Shown: one piece after another, positions 8,777 to 20,343 of the stretch
Layout of the letters: each line of letters starts with the position of its first letter
How positions within the stretch are numbered: the first letter of the stretch is position 1
From: Gamarada debralockiae
Lineage: Eukaryota; Ascomycota; Leotiomycetes; Helotiales; Hyphodiscaceae
Reading direction: 5' to 3'
Assembly: GCA_002803225.1 (NCBI GenBank)
Contig: NXFV01001533.1
Location: 1 to 24,068 of the forward strand
DNA length: 24,068 nt
Made by a program: the position numbers and the translations under genes
Notes under the pieces: generated by a model
The model's input: the letters and a program-made list of their open reading frames with translations, nothing else
Databases searched by the model: none
What the model was told of the DNA's origin: nothing

Positions 8777-10175
8777 GTGCCCAGGATTCAACGACTACTT
8801 CTCTACATCACCCCTCTCTTCGCCATCTTCGCAGTGCTTCTTGTTCCGAATTGGAGAAACTCAGCCTCGCCAATCACAGCCTCGAGCAATCTCATGAACA
8901 ACGACAAAATGGGCGGAGGAGACGGTTATCGTACAGTTGCGTACTTCGTCAATTGGGCCATCTATGGTCGTAAGCATAGACCTCAGGATCTACCTGCTGA
9001 TAAATTGACGCATGTGCTCTACGCATTTGCGAATGTTAGGCCTGAGAGCGGGGAAGTGTAAGCACAACATTATCCCTCTCAAATCTCCCAATTTCAAGCC
9101 AATGGACTCGAACGAATGCTGATATATTCTTGACAGGTATCTCACAGATACATGGGCAGACACAGACATCCACTGGCCCGACAGCGGCGACAGCTGGAAC
9201 GACGTTGGCACCAACCTCTACGGCTGCCTCAAACAACTGAACCTCCTAAAACAGCAAAACCGCTCTCTAAAAGTCCTCCTCTCCATCGGCGGTTGGACAT
9301 ACTCCTCCAACTTCGCTGTGCCTGCGTCCACTGCTGCCGGTAGAGAGAAATTCGCTTCCTCATCCGTCGAACTCATAAAGAACCTCGGATTCGATGGCAT
9401 AGACATCGATTGGGAATATCCCAAATCGTCCACCGAAGCTCAACACTTCGTCTTGCTCCTCAAAGCATGCAGAGAAGCTATGGACGCTTACAGCTCCAAA
9501 CTTCCCCATCCTCACCATTTCGAACTCACGGTAGCATGTCCAGCCGGGCCCCAGAACTACAATAATATGGATATAAGGGGAATGGATCAATATTTAGATT
9601 TCTGGAATCTGATGGCCTACGATTATGCTGGTAGCTGGGACGCTCATGCTGGTCATCAGGCGAATTTGAGACCGTCGAGGAATAATGCGAAGGCTACGCC
9701 ATTCAATACCGAGCAAGCTGTTCAGCACTACAAATCCCAAGGCGTTCAAAGCAGCAAGATTGTTATTGGAATGCCTCTTTATGGTAGAGCATTCGAGAAC
9801 ACTAATGGTTTAGGCCATCCGTTCTCTGGTGTCGGGGAGGGAACGTGGGAGAATGGTGTGCATGATTTCAAGACTCTGCCCTTACCTGGGGCTCAGGTCT
9901 ATTATGATGATGATGCAGAAGGGTCGTACAGTTATGATGCGCAGAAGAGGCAATTGGTGAGCTTTGATACGCTGGAGATGGCGAGGAGGAAGGCGGAGTG
10001 GATTAAGGCGCAGGGACTGGGAGGGGCGATGTGGTGGGAGAGTAGCGCTGATAAAGCTGGAGGAGATAGTTTGATTGCGGGTGTGGTGGGGTGTTTGGGT
10101 GCTTTGGACTCGAGGAAGAATTGTTTGGAGTATCCGGAGAGCAAGTATGAGAATTTGAGGAATGGATTTAAGTGA
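8777..10175 (+). CDS. GH18 endochitinase, ChiB-like (class V, subgroup A)
   Basis: Exons 8777-9057 and 9137-10175. The intron (GTAAGC..TTGACAG) joins ..ESGEV-YLTDTW.. The protein is 439 aa from GTG at 8777, or 400 aa from the first ATG at 8894. The TIM-barrel signatures are [10 protein letters not shown] (55-64), LLSIGGW (141-147) and the active site [10 protein letters not shown] (D180, D183, D185 and catalytic acid E187), then [18 protein letters not shown] and GGAMWWE. It hydrolyses beta-1,4 links in chitin; ChiB-type enzymes are linked to autolysis and wall turnover. No chitin-binding module is present. ChiB relatives known to me start near [10 protein letters not shown] without a signal peptide, whereas here a hydrophobic segment ([19 protein letters not shown]) precedes it and is readable only from GTG. 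The start is therefore uncertain: non-AUG, the internal ATG, or an unseen upstream exon. The family assignment is firm. Confidence 0.93.
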
Positions 10176-11736
10176 ACAGTTGGGCTGGCACTTAACAGAA
10201 AATCCATGGGAGTACGAGTAATGAACATTCGTTGAATTACCGTCGCCCTTATGCAATGGCGTGCCAATTCCCTCTCGTACTCTTTCAATCGCCTCGTTTA
10301 CTTCATATGTTCATATTTGAGGTCGTACCTTGCTCTCAGAACACCCTTCCTCCGCTCAAAAGGATGTAAATAAGACGCACGCTAGTAACACCATCTTAGT
10401 TATTGACTCCATTAATAAAATTGAGAGGAGAGGATTACAGTGAATTAGTAATTTACCTACTTAAGGGATAGGCTACGTCTCAAATAAACCCAGCAACGGA
10501 ATCACTGAGGTCAACTTAGACATAGCGGAGATGTTCCCAAGTACATCCTTGTTATGAAAACGACTGTAGTAGACAGCGAACGTTTCACAAAGAATACCAT
10601 CTTGCATGTCTTCGCCAGCGGCTACGAAATAACTTGCAAACAAGAATTACAATAGAAAAGGACTCTATCAAACTCGACCACGAAGGCGATCTTTGTATGG
10701 GAGCGAGCAGCGAAGTAGCTGTTCCAAGCTGTAGATGTCACATTTCTGCGTGAGGAGAGTAAGTAGTACAGTTCTCATTCAGTTTGATAGGTGATAACAT
10801 CTCTCGTGGCCATACATCTGTCCATTCTGCGTATTCGGCTATTCTGTTTTTGGATGCCTTGGCGCAGGATCGTGGTATGTATAACCATGCTCTGATAGCT
10901 ACAAAGGTACATACGTTGGGATTGGGCTAGCAGAAGTTGACTTGCGTTGTGCTTCGACTCCTTTGATAAAGAGATATCTGTCTAGACAACTTTCAATATC
11001 CTGTCTGAAGGGTACATGCTTATTGGCTCATGATTCCCCTCAAGTTCCCTTCTGCTAACTGAGCCGTGCTTGATTGTACTATTGCACTTATTCGAAGGGT
11101 ACGTGTCTGAAATTTGTAAAACACTATGCCTTACATATCTTTGCGGACAGGCAAGTGCCAGTATCTCTTCTCGAATCGGCCATATTCAGCGATTGTCTAC
11201 TTTGGATCTTAACTGCATGGATCCAAGCGCAGGCAATCTCTGGTAAAGATTGAGGAGCTGAGTACAGCGATGAGCCTATCCTTCAAGATACAGAGTTAAA
11301 ATAGAATCATAGTTCGGAGTCCAATCAAGTTTCTACTGGATCAAAGGGCAACATAATACTCGTTCCAAAGCATTTACACTTTTTGCGACACCTGAAATAT
11401 TGTTACTGCGCTAACCGGCTATTATTTGGCATTCCATGGAACTCACTAAAGTGTTTCGATACATGGAATTAATTAATATCCAAAAGGTAGCATGGAAAAC
11501 GCCTTGCGGTCTACCTTGAGACGTGGTGCAAAGCTCTCGACACTGCATAAAATTTCCATCATGATTTAACCCTCTTGAAATAACACAGTCTTAGGACTGG
11601 AAAGGTCTGATCACTTTAAGAAGCTAATCCAATTGTTTCTAGATTTTTAAGGATTTACATGTTTTCAGATCCCAAATAAGCTCGAAACAGCCTCCACGAT
11701 GTCTGATCTTTACACAACCTTACGACAATCAACGAA

Positions 11737-11771
<35 letters not shown>

Positions 11772-11921
11772 TTAAATATATTTCCGCTTTCCGACTAACC
11801 TCCCAGGCCAGGATTCGGACATTATACAATGCTAGCTGAAAATCTATGCCTGTGCTTTGAGGTCGATATATAGAGAGATATATCTTACATATGAGGCCCA
11901 CCTGAAATATGCTAGGATCTA
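10176..11921. other. Long gene-free region
   Basis: About 1.75 kb with stops in all six frames and no recognisable protein, tRNA-like fold or terminal inverted repeats. It holds the chitinase 3' region and, near its right end, a T/A homopolymer tract. The right end abuts the HET pseudogene, whose N-terminal third is missing, so part of this stretch may be unrecognisable remains of that gene. Confidence 0.5.
11737..11771. repeat. T11-A24 homopolymer tract
   Basis: Eleven T residues (11737-11747) are followed directly by 24 A residues (11748-11771). The tract sits about 150 bp before the truncated HET remnant. Such tracts are slippage-prone and may not have the exact length given. Confidence 0.8.
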
Positions 11922-13422
11922 TTGCTGAACGGTCACTTGATCACCGTGCGACAAAATCTCTCGGAGTTCTCGTCTCAAATGCGTTCTGGGAAAGAGGAAA
12001 GTGTGCTGTGGATTGACACGCTCTATATTGATCAGTCCAATGTGCAGGAACGAAATGCTCAAGTCCGTCTTATAGGTAAAATATATGCAGGAGAAGACAG
12101 GGTAGTGGTATGGTTGGGGCCGGCGTCAGAGAAAAGCGTAATGACCATCAAGTTCATCAAGAAGTTGGCGAATACTACCTGTGCATTAACTGGCAAAGCT
12201 ATGACGTCTATTATGGATTTCGGCATAGTTAGTGTGACCATGAATGGGAAGCCTTAGCTCTGCCGTGCGAACGACAATATTGGACGAGGATTTGGGTTGT
12301 TCAGGAGCTGCTTCTCGTCAATAAAATGTCGAACTACACTGTGGGCCGCAGCACAACAATTGGAATTGCTTCGGTGACTTCTGCGACAAGCTTAGCGGGA
12401 TCACAAACCACCGCTCTGAGCACACGGCCGTAAATAGAGTTCGCTACAGTCAAGCTTTTATGTTGTGCCGTCAATCCGCTACGAAAGACCCGCAGACTCC
12501 TCTCCCTGCGCTGCCAAGACTGATGGTATATTATCGAAAGTCGGATTTTTCTGTCTTACATGGTAAGGTTTATGGCCCCCTAAGCCTAGAGAAGGCAAAG
12601 AGAGTACCCGTTGAATATGCAATGAGACTTTCGGAGCTTCATGTGGACGTGCTATGCATTTACCGCCCCATTCCGTTAGCCACTTTCTGCATCATATTTT
12701 CAGAACACAAGAGGAGAGTCTTTCTGAAGACAAAAAGTCGGCGATTAAGAAACAACTTGCGTCCTACGAGGATCTCCCATCTGAATTTGAGATCTTGGCG
12801 GGTAGAATGGAATTCTGCGGCCTCATGTCCAAGGACACAATTACTTGTTTGTGGTGCTTAAGAGGGTGGCATCTTGCGCTTAGCCCAAAGCTCCCACAGA
12901 CGAAGCTTCAGAGAGCTCTGCAGTAGCTCGATACAGCAGACCACGGGAAATTGGTACACTTCAACAGATACACATCTTCTGCTATGAGAGGCGCATTTCG
13001 AGAATTGCCATTACCATCGCCGTCGACAGCGCCTCCTCCACCCACTTGGGTCAAGCGACTACCAACAAACTCTGGTACAGAAGGCGCAAAATGGTTCATG
13101 CGACAAGCTAAATCTGGTGTTTCTTGATCGTGGCCAACTTGGCCTTACATGTAGCACAGCACTGAAAGGTGATTTCATCTACCAGTTTGTCCGTTCTGAT
13201 ATTGCGCCTGTAGTTAGGAAATGCGTCAGCGATCAATATAGGATTATCGGTCGAGCTGTCGTTGCCAAGGAGATATCGGCTGATAAAAAGGAGGATGACC
13301 CTCTGCTTGATGTCCCGTTCTCCTTTAGTGCCCTCAGTGAAGACGTCCTCAGTGATGGTAAATCAAGAGAGCGGTTAGAGTTCTACTTCAACCTTTTCGA
13401 TTTGTTAGAATTGACGCGTTGA
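11922..13422 (+). pseudogene. HET-domain (heterokaryon incompatibility-like) pseudogene
   Basis: Recognisable HET pieces lie in order on the plus strand but in changing frames. NGHLITVRQNL and VLWIDTLYIDQSNVQERNAQ .. VVVWLG are in one frame (11922-12257). HEWEALALPCERQYW and TRIWVVQELLL are in a second (about 12236-12430). VYYRKSDFSVLHGKVYGPLS and VPVEYAMRLSELHVDVLC are in a third (about 12362-12700). SYEDLPSEFEILAGRMEF is in the first frame again (12654-12926), and FLDRGQLGLTCSTALKGD .. VVRKC, the usual C-terminal tail of HET proteins, is in the third (13117-13422). That is at least four frame changes, too many and too tightly overlapping for introns. The N-terminal LSYxWG part of the HET domain is missing, with a TAG at 11913. 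HET proteins trigger incompatibility or cell death on recognition of non-self; this copy cannot make one. Sequencing errors could explain one change but hardly all. Confidence 0.85.
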
Positions 13423-14049
13423 AAGTATATAGGCAGAAAATATAGCTCGTTTGAGTCCAGCACTTCCACAACCCCTGCCGCAGTATTTGTAGCCTTAGGC
13501 GGATGGTGATGCTTCTTGATCCTGCGGGGCTTGGTGGGCTGTATAGCCTTTGGAATAGCGTCTCCATATAGTGTGTGATAGGATGTGTAAGCGTGAAAAT
13601 GGCGTCTGAGTGCCAGTAGAATGCCTCATCCTGCGTGGGTCCTAGACCTGAACCGGTGTATGAAACAATAATATCAAATAATCCAGGGTCGTTCTGGCAA
13701 GGTCGCCTACAGCAAGCAGTACCAGGCTCAGTCTCATGGCCTTTCCAAGAAGATCGTTGAGATTGACAGGAGTCGTGGGACTCTGTGGCTTCTGTGGGAT
13801 TTCCGACGTGGTAGGTCCACTGAGACCGCCATTCGTGAATAGGAACAAATAAAAGTAGCATTCGAGAAGCCTAAAGTATCTATCTCGACATAGCCCACCA
13901 GGACGCCTAATACATGCAAGAATCCAGATCTCTTTCGGAGCACGGAATTATACCCTCATGCCATTCACCGAACTCCATGTATCCACTACCACAACAACAA
14001 ATAGTATATACCCACTCCATCTCTTTTCATCTCATCCCTCTCATCTCAT
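13423..14049. other. Intergenic region between HET remnant and mannosidase 3' end
   Basis: 627 bp where plus-strand remnants and the minus-strand mannosidase converge. Overlapping minus-strand open frames at 13388-13943 show no family resemblance and no consistent protein character. I see no RNA gene. A CT-rich stretch at about 14010-14045 (repeated TCTCATC units) lies directly after the mannosidase stop. Confidence 0.5.
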
Positions 14050-17000
14050 TCACACCTCCCTCTTGAAAGGATGAGCCTCGGTATTCAGCACCCACTCATC
14101 AAGACTAATCGTATTAGGCGTCGAATATAGTAGATAAAAATACTTCAGCGTTTCCGCGAGCCAGAAACTCTCCATCTCGTCGGTTTGATAGGGCTCTTCG
14201 GATGTGACGTCGTAGATGGCCGAGTGGCCGTATTCCGCTGACGTGTGCTTGATGATGGACTCGAACATCTTCCAGCCTTTGTCTTGCCAGCTGCTGTCGC
14301 CGGTTATGCGGTACATGTACCATACTGATTCGATTGCTTCGGGCCTGTTCAGTTGTTAGCATGATTGCTCATTGAGGGTTGGTTGGCGATGAGGTTACCT
14401 GAGGATATATTTCCTCCCGCGAATTGTGACGAATCCGGGTGGCAAAGCGTCTTGCTTGATCCGAGCTTCGACGAATTCCTTGTGCGAGGGAGGTCGTAAC
14501 GGGTCGGGGAGAGCCTCGCCTGCCGTTGAGGAGGATTGCTCTGCAAGTGGAACTTCAGCTTGACGTCCAACTGACATGCCACGTAGCTCTGCTTCGGTCG
14601 TCAGGACTTTCTCCGTGTACTGTTTGTCCGCTGGCATCATAACTGATGGTGGTGAGGACACGCCCATCAATGAACCTGGGTCGATGCCAGCCTTGTAATC
14701 TTCCTCCGCCTGAGCCACATTATTTTGGAAATTATGTGTAACTGGCTTAGGCAAATCCTCTCTGGGGGAACTCTGGCGTTTTTGTAATGAGAGCAGGTTT
14801 GACGTTGGAGCGGGATTCGTTGTGTGTGTAGGATCCAGCAGAGCATCTAACTTGGTCTTCTCGTCATACTTAGCAATGTCCTCCTCTTGATTCCCAGGAG
14901 GAATATCAAATACTTGTTCAGCATCTATCCTCTCTTCCTCAGCCTTCTTCGTAGCAGCTTCTGTCATTTTCGCCTTCTCTGCGTCCCTGGCAGCTTTGTT
15001 CTCAATGTATTCTTCCAGAACAAGATCTCGAGTCTCTGCCATTGGATCTAGGAACTCCCAATAAGCCGTCTCGTTCCAGGTACATTGCTCAGCGCTCTCG
15101 CAAGGAAGCACTGTAGCGCCTTCTGGCATGATTCCGGAAGGGGTCGATTCGTATGCCCATACGCAGCCATCGGCAAGCTTCATCGCGAGCTCTAGATCAT
15201 CCTCAAGACCGAAAATCTTTGCTCCCATGCCAACCATGCCACCGATGAAACACGTGAGATGCTCTACCTCAGCATGCAGCTTGAGATCTGTCTCAGGATT
15301 GCCCTCAGTTGTGACTGATCCCGAGAACAACAAGTCACGATTTCCTGGAACCATTGGTCGGTAAAGCATCCATTTCCGGACTGCATCAATAGTTTTGAGA
15401 TACATCTTGCGATACTTTTCTTCACGACCCGCGAGGAGCAGATATTGCTTGCAAGTGTTAGTTTCAGCGAATAAGCTTGAGATGGTTCACATACCTTTGG
15501 GAAGTACTCATAAGTAGAATCCTGACCTCCACCCATTGAGAACGTATTACGGCCATATGGCGTAGCAGCCTCCAGTCCCTGCGGTGTGCAGTCCCAATCG
15601 CCTAAAGAAGTACCCAGTGCATTCTTTGCATCAGACATATCAATCGGTAATCCTGTAATGGGATCCTTGGAGACATCGGCTGTGGTCCTGTTGGAGGTCT
15701 TAGGACTGACGACAGGTACATCTCTCGCTATCGGTGCCTGAGCTTGGGTGGTCGTGCTATTATAGGTCTCGGAGTTGCTCAAATCTCTCTTTGATGGCAC
15801 TTTCCTCCCATTTTGGTTATCATCCCACCCAACGATTTGAGCCTTGCTTGGCTCGCCTGGCATTATCTGCACTTCTAAATTGCCCGGACCTTGACCCTTG
15901 AGATTCTTCTCTTTCGGTTTCGGCTCTGCCACCGTCTTGGGCATGCTGGGCTCATAACCATGAGGTGGATCTGCAATCTTGGCTGGACTGAGAGGGCCAC
16001 CTGCTCCTTTGCCCATGGGTTCATGATTGCTGAGTGGAACAGATCGATTGCAGCCTGAAGCATCGACGCTGGTAGGGAAGACTCCATCGAGTTTCGTACC
16101 GCGGTCTTGCCACTCCGATAGAGCATTGGTGATTCGAGCCACTGCATCGTAATAACGAGGATCCTTCGTCAACTGTGCAAGTCTCGTGAACTCCATAGAG
16201 AGCGATCCAAGCTCTGCCAAATTGGACCTCTGACTCGCGCGGTGCGGTTGAGATGCAAAAGCTGGCTTCCATTTGTAAAACAAAACTGGCATCCTATTTG
16301 GAGTGTCGAAGGCTCCCATCAAGATATTAGCCAATTCCACAGCTTTCTCCAATAAATTCCTGTACATCCCACCACTGACATCATACGCTGCTAGCAGGCC
16401 TCCCAAATATCTAATAGTCGTTTCGAAAACCGGGATATCGCTTCGCCGACTCGTCGTGAAATCGATCAAATCAACAGCTCTGGCAGCCTCTTCAAACTCC
16501 TCTTGCAGTCCCATTATCCACAACGTATCCAAAGAATCCACCAGAGTTGCAGCCCAACCGCAAAACGGGTCTCGAAATTTCCCAGAAACGGGAGATAACT
16601 CGTCGTGCAGCCATGCATATGACTTGTATCCATTCCACGCCTTCTGGAACTCCTCCCGCACTTTCTTTTGTCTCTTCTCGCGGTTGATCTTCGCATCTGG
16701 TGTCTCGTCGTTGAAAACATGTTGGATTTTCGGTATTGATGCCGGGGCACCTGTCGGCAGTCGAATCAAGGACTCTGTAGGGACGGGGAAATGCTCGACC
16801 TGTTTTTCCCAGTGAATCGTGGTTGGATCAGCACTGAAGATAGGTAATTCTTGTCTTCCAGGCTGGCCAATGGGATGTATATCTTCCATCAATTGCTCTT
16901 CATCCTCGTCGACCTTTGGGCCGGGTTTTGTCCGGTGAGGTAGGACTACATGAGGTACCGTCTGAATAACTGCCAGACCCGTGGCTGTGCTGGATAGTTT

Positions 17001-17282
17001 TGGAGGTGGTGTCTGAGTTGCCTCTTTACTCGCAGAGGAAGTTTTAATTTGCGCTGCCGTAGGTCCTTTTGTGTCTTTTGGATATCCATTCAAAGCCTCT
17101 AAAGTGTGTGCTGAGTCTCCATGGCGGCCGTCTTGTTTTGGCGATGATTGCCCCAGTTCCGTGTCACTCAGAACGTACTGATCCCAATTTGTGGTCCGCG
17201 AATATCGAAGCAGAAGAAGCGAAGCTATAGCAGCGAACGCGAGAAACACTCGATACCGGCGAAACCGTAGCATTCGCAGCAT
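14050..17282 (-). CDS. GH47 class I alpha-1,2-mannosidase, large form with two inserts
   Basis: Exons 17282-15495, 15447-14399 and 14344-14050 give 1043 aa. Introns are 47 and 54 nt, with donors GTATGT and GTAACC and CTAAC branches in both; the splices read EYFPK-QYLLL and GRKYIL-R-PEAIE. It is a type II membrane protein (residues ~11-26 hydrophobic after a basic start) with a Pro/Thr-rich stem. GH47 marks in order are [17 protein letters not shown] (227-243), [22 protein letters not shown] (286-297), [25 protein letters not shown] (654-667), [17 protein letters not shown] (946-962), [17 protein letters not shown] and the calcium-binding NTEAHPF (1033-1038). Such enzymes trim alpha-1,2-mannose from N-glycans in the ER/Golgi or mark glycoproteins for degradation. 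Typical catalytic forms are about 500-650 aa. The excess here is the stem plus two low-complexity inserts (about 412-560 and 742-915). Trimming versus ERAD role cannot be decided. Confidence 0.92.
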
Positions 17283-18467
17283 TTTGTCGCACTGCTGGCT
17301 TCTTCTGCAGAAGCAGCGCTTCGATGGGGAGAAGAGGTGTCGCGTGCCTCGTATGATCCTTGTTGACCCCTAGCTCTCATCGTCGCGGAAAAGGAGATCA
17401 GTTCTTGTACCTCATGGATCGATCAATCGAGTATAATTAATGACCGAAAAAAAGAATAAAAGTAATCTGATGGGGAAAAAAGGAAGTTGTCGATTCTTCG
17501 GGTCTCGCTTTGGATGTAAGGATTGCTTGCCAAGCCAGCTTTAATTGGTTCTCTAAGTCAGCTGCGTATTTTTGGTGGATTGGCGTTTTCTAGGCTCTAC
17601 GAAAGAGGATAATTTGCCGAAACGGGACAGATCTTTGATACTCTGGCCGTAAGTCTGTACTGTAAAATCATATAATTTTAATCCATAGAGGGCTCTCCAA
17701 TTTCCGCGATCAGATATCCGACGAAAGGCATAAACTTGGGATGAAGCTCCAGTTGGCCCGTTTAGTCCAATTTGACGAAGTTCCACTGTCCATTTTAGGG
17801 TACATTTGGCTTTTAACCAGACTATCTCCCGTCTTCCCCACCTATTAAGCATACCGCAGAGAGGGCATGCCGTAAGGGTGTTTAGGAAGTTGCCGATTTG
17901 AGGGCACTGACTCCACCCCAAAAAACAGCGATGTTTAATAACGAGATTGATCAAAAGAAGATACAATAGTTATATTCTAGCTATATAGCAAGGTTTCATG
18001 AATATAGAAGAAGAGACAGTCAAATGACACATTTTTAGCGTAGTTAATGGACAGAATTGTACTGTAGATTAGTGCGTAGGTGTCTTTTTTGATGTGTGGT
18101 CTGTGCCCTCAAATCGGCAACTTCCTAAACACCCTTACAACAGGTGTGAGAAAGTCTTGGCAGATCCATAACTCGGTGCAAGTTGCCGCAGTAAAGGAAC
18201 GAAGCAGACGTTGAAACGTATCAAAAAGATCCTAGATACCCAACTTATACTGCTTTTCAAGAGCTTTCATTGCAATCCTCCAAATCTATCTATTTGTACG
18301 ATGCGGGCCGGATTTCTCCGTGACTTTTGTAATGGTATTGTACATTGTACATGCAGTGTTACATCCATTCTTAAACGAAAAGCGCCGAGAACCACGATTT
18401 TTGCCAAACACCGCCGTGCATACATCGAGGAAGAGCCGAAGTCTGATGATCACAGGATCTAATTAAT
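17283..18467. other. Intergenic region with a MITE
   Basis: About 1.2 kb between the mannosidase start and the CCT6 3' end. It holds the mannosidase promoter (a purine-rich stretch at about 17445-17485 on the plus strand) and a 265-bp MITE, listed separately. A minus-strand open frame at 17553-17966 has no family resemblance and runs into the MITE, so I do not call it a gene. Confidence 0.6.
17873..18137. mobile_element. TA-flanked MITE with perfect 36-nt inverted ends (Tc1/mariner-like)
   Basis: Positions 17872-17907 and 18103-18138 are exact reverse complements over 36 nt, starting GTAAGGGTGTTTAGGAAGTT; allowing one mismatch the match reaches 40 nt. If the outer TA (17873-17874 and 18136-18137) is the target duplication, the element begins AGGGTGTTTAGG and is 261 bp between the TAs. 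The interior is AT-rich and non-coding. A TA duplication with long inverted ends is the mark of Tc1/mariner/pogo-type non-autonomous elements. Perfect arms suggest recent insertion or rearrangement. It lies 331 bp past the CCT6 stop and about 590 bp upstream of the mannosidase ATG. Superfamily is inferred because no transposase is present. Confidence 0.8.
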
Positions 18468-20343
18468 CTACTCATCCATTCCTGGCCCTGGTCCTCCTTG
18501 TCTTCCCATCTGCCGTGCCTTGAGAAGCTCGTCGCACAAAAGAAGGTTCGATGCAATGCCCGAGCTGGACGCGATGCAATTTCGAAGTACGCGGAAAGAG
18601 TCGTACACGCCTTCCAGAACTGGATCCATTGGCTCACCAGTTGCCAGATCGAGACCAACCACGTTACCCTCCGCTTGCTCATCTTGCAGGCTGGCAACTG
18701 TATGAAATTAGTTTGGGAATGTTCTAGGAAGGTAGAGAAACTCACGGGAATCTTGGATATCATGTCCAGCATTTGCTGCCAACGTCTTTGGAATAATCAG
18801 AAGAGCATCTGCAAATGCCTGAACTCCCCATTTCGCTTTGCCCTTCACAGTCTTGCGGAATGCCTCACTGTTCAAGTGAGCGGCGCATGCTACCTGGAAA
18901 GCTCCTGCACCTGGAACAACGCTCTTATCGACAATCATGTTGTAGACACTTCGGAGGCCATCGCGGACCGCATCAGTGATTTGAGTGATGGTGTGCTGGT
19001 TGGGTCCCTTGATCAGAAGGGTGACGGATTTCGGCTCCTTCACATCCTCGATGAATGTGTACTTCTCCTCTCCCAGTTGATGCTCATAGACCAAACCCGC
19101 CCATCCCAAAACATCTGGCGTCAAATCATCGACACTGTTCTGTCCTGTACCGCCACAGATCAACTGTAATCTCTCCATATTCCGTCTCTTTGCTCTTCTC
19201 AGCGCAAAGATACCATTCTTGACCAAAACATCGAGAGATAGAGGGTCGATACCCTTCTGGTTAATGATGACAAAGCCCTTCTTTGGATCATTGCCACACA
19301 CCTCCTTCTTCAACTCAACAATCTTTCTCAACTTCTCATCCACAAATCGACGTTCACTCTCAACAAGCTTATCTCTTTGTTCCGCGCTTGAGTAGTAGAA
19401 ACCAGAGTTGATCTCTGACTTCTCATACTCTAAGCTCACGTTCAAACTCAGAATGAAGGCATTCTCGACTCGCTTCGGCATATCAGGATGTCTCGCACCG
19501 TGGTCCAGGGCCAAACCTCGGATCAGCTGAGTCTCGGATGCGGTTCGATGTTGCATCTTCATAATTTCGACCATGTGTAAATCGGGCTTCGCAGGAGGTT
19601 GGTAGATGGAGAGAACAGCATCGACGATATCAGGGGTGAGCTTGTCTGCGAGGGAGTGATTGAGTTTCGTCGAAAGGGATGTGCGCGCAACACTTAGGAG
19701 GAGTTCTCGGTCAACTTCCTTCTCGAGCTTGAATGTGTCCAGGAACTGGGGTGGGAAGTTAGTGAAAGCCAGCTATGGAGAGCAACCACGCGCACCTTCA
19801 AAGCTTCTGTCTTGGCAATCTCGTAGCCATCTGTGATGATTCTAGGATGTAAACCTTCCGAAATGTATCTATCGGCCTGCTTGAGAAGTTCGCCCACAAG
19901 GAGTACCACAGATGTCGTTCCATCACCGCAAATATCGTCCTGTGCTGTGGCCGCTCGTGCGATCATCACAGCCGTAGGGTTTTGTATTTGCATTTCTCGT
20001 AGAAGAACATTTCCATCCTTTGTAAGTTTGATCTGCGCATTATTGAATATTAGAAAAACGTATGATGTGAAGAGAGGAAGCTTCATACCGCGCCAGCTCC
20101 GTCAACAAGCCTTTGATCTGTTAGCTGAAAGCAAATGGCATGAAGGGGATAGGTACAAACATCTTAATTGTACCTAAAGGTCCCAAATTCGATTTCAGGA
20201 CCTCTTGTAAACCTTCTCCAGCTTGGATATTGACTCTAAGAGCTTCTCCTCTCCTCTGGTTGCTGTCAGTTGATTTTCTCCCAGTGGTAGAGAAAACGTA
20301 CCCTTGACTCAGCCTTCGGGTTGAGAAGCTGCGCGGCAGACAT
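18468..20343 (-). CDS. CCT6: T-complex protein 1 subunit zeta (CCT6)
   Basis: Six exons, 20343-20302, 20255-20161, 20110-20089, 20032-19796, 19745-18746 and 18697-18468, give exactly 541 aa, the usual size of CCT zeta. Introns are 46-56 nt, and every junction restores conserved sequence ([57 protein letters not shown]). Chaperonin marks are NLGPLGT (37-43), TKDG (57-60), [11 protein letters not shown] (84-94) for ATP binding and hydrolysis, and [11 protein letters not shown] in the C-terminal equatorial domain. [20 protein letters not shown] and [20 protein letters not shown] identify the zeta subunit. It is one of eight paralogous subunits of the cytosolic TRiC/CCT double ring that folds actin, tubulin and WD40 proteins. 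Intron density is highest at the 5' end, one exon being only 22 nt. It shares a 244-bp divergent promoter with the prenylcysteine oxidase gene. Confidence 0.97.

Noticed and set aside
11737..11771. Poly(A) tract as the tail of a retrotransposed copy
   Set aside because: The sequence upstream of the A run is a T run and then non-coding DNA, with no recognisable cDNA and no flanking duplication.
13388..13943. Overlapping minus-strand open frames of 68-157 codons
   Set aside because: Three frames overlap with equal length and none resembles a known protein; they look like chance openings next to a pseudogene.
17553..17966. 137-codon minus-strand open frame left of and into the MITE
   Set aside because: It reads through the terminal repeat of the element, has no family resemblance and no supporting splice or promoter signals.
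18498..19169. 223-codon plus-strand open frame opposite CCT6
   Set aside because: It is an antisense shadow of the CCT6 exons and has no protein character of its own.
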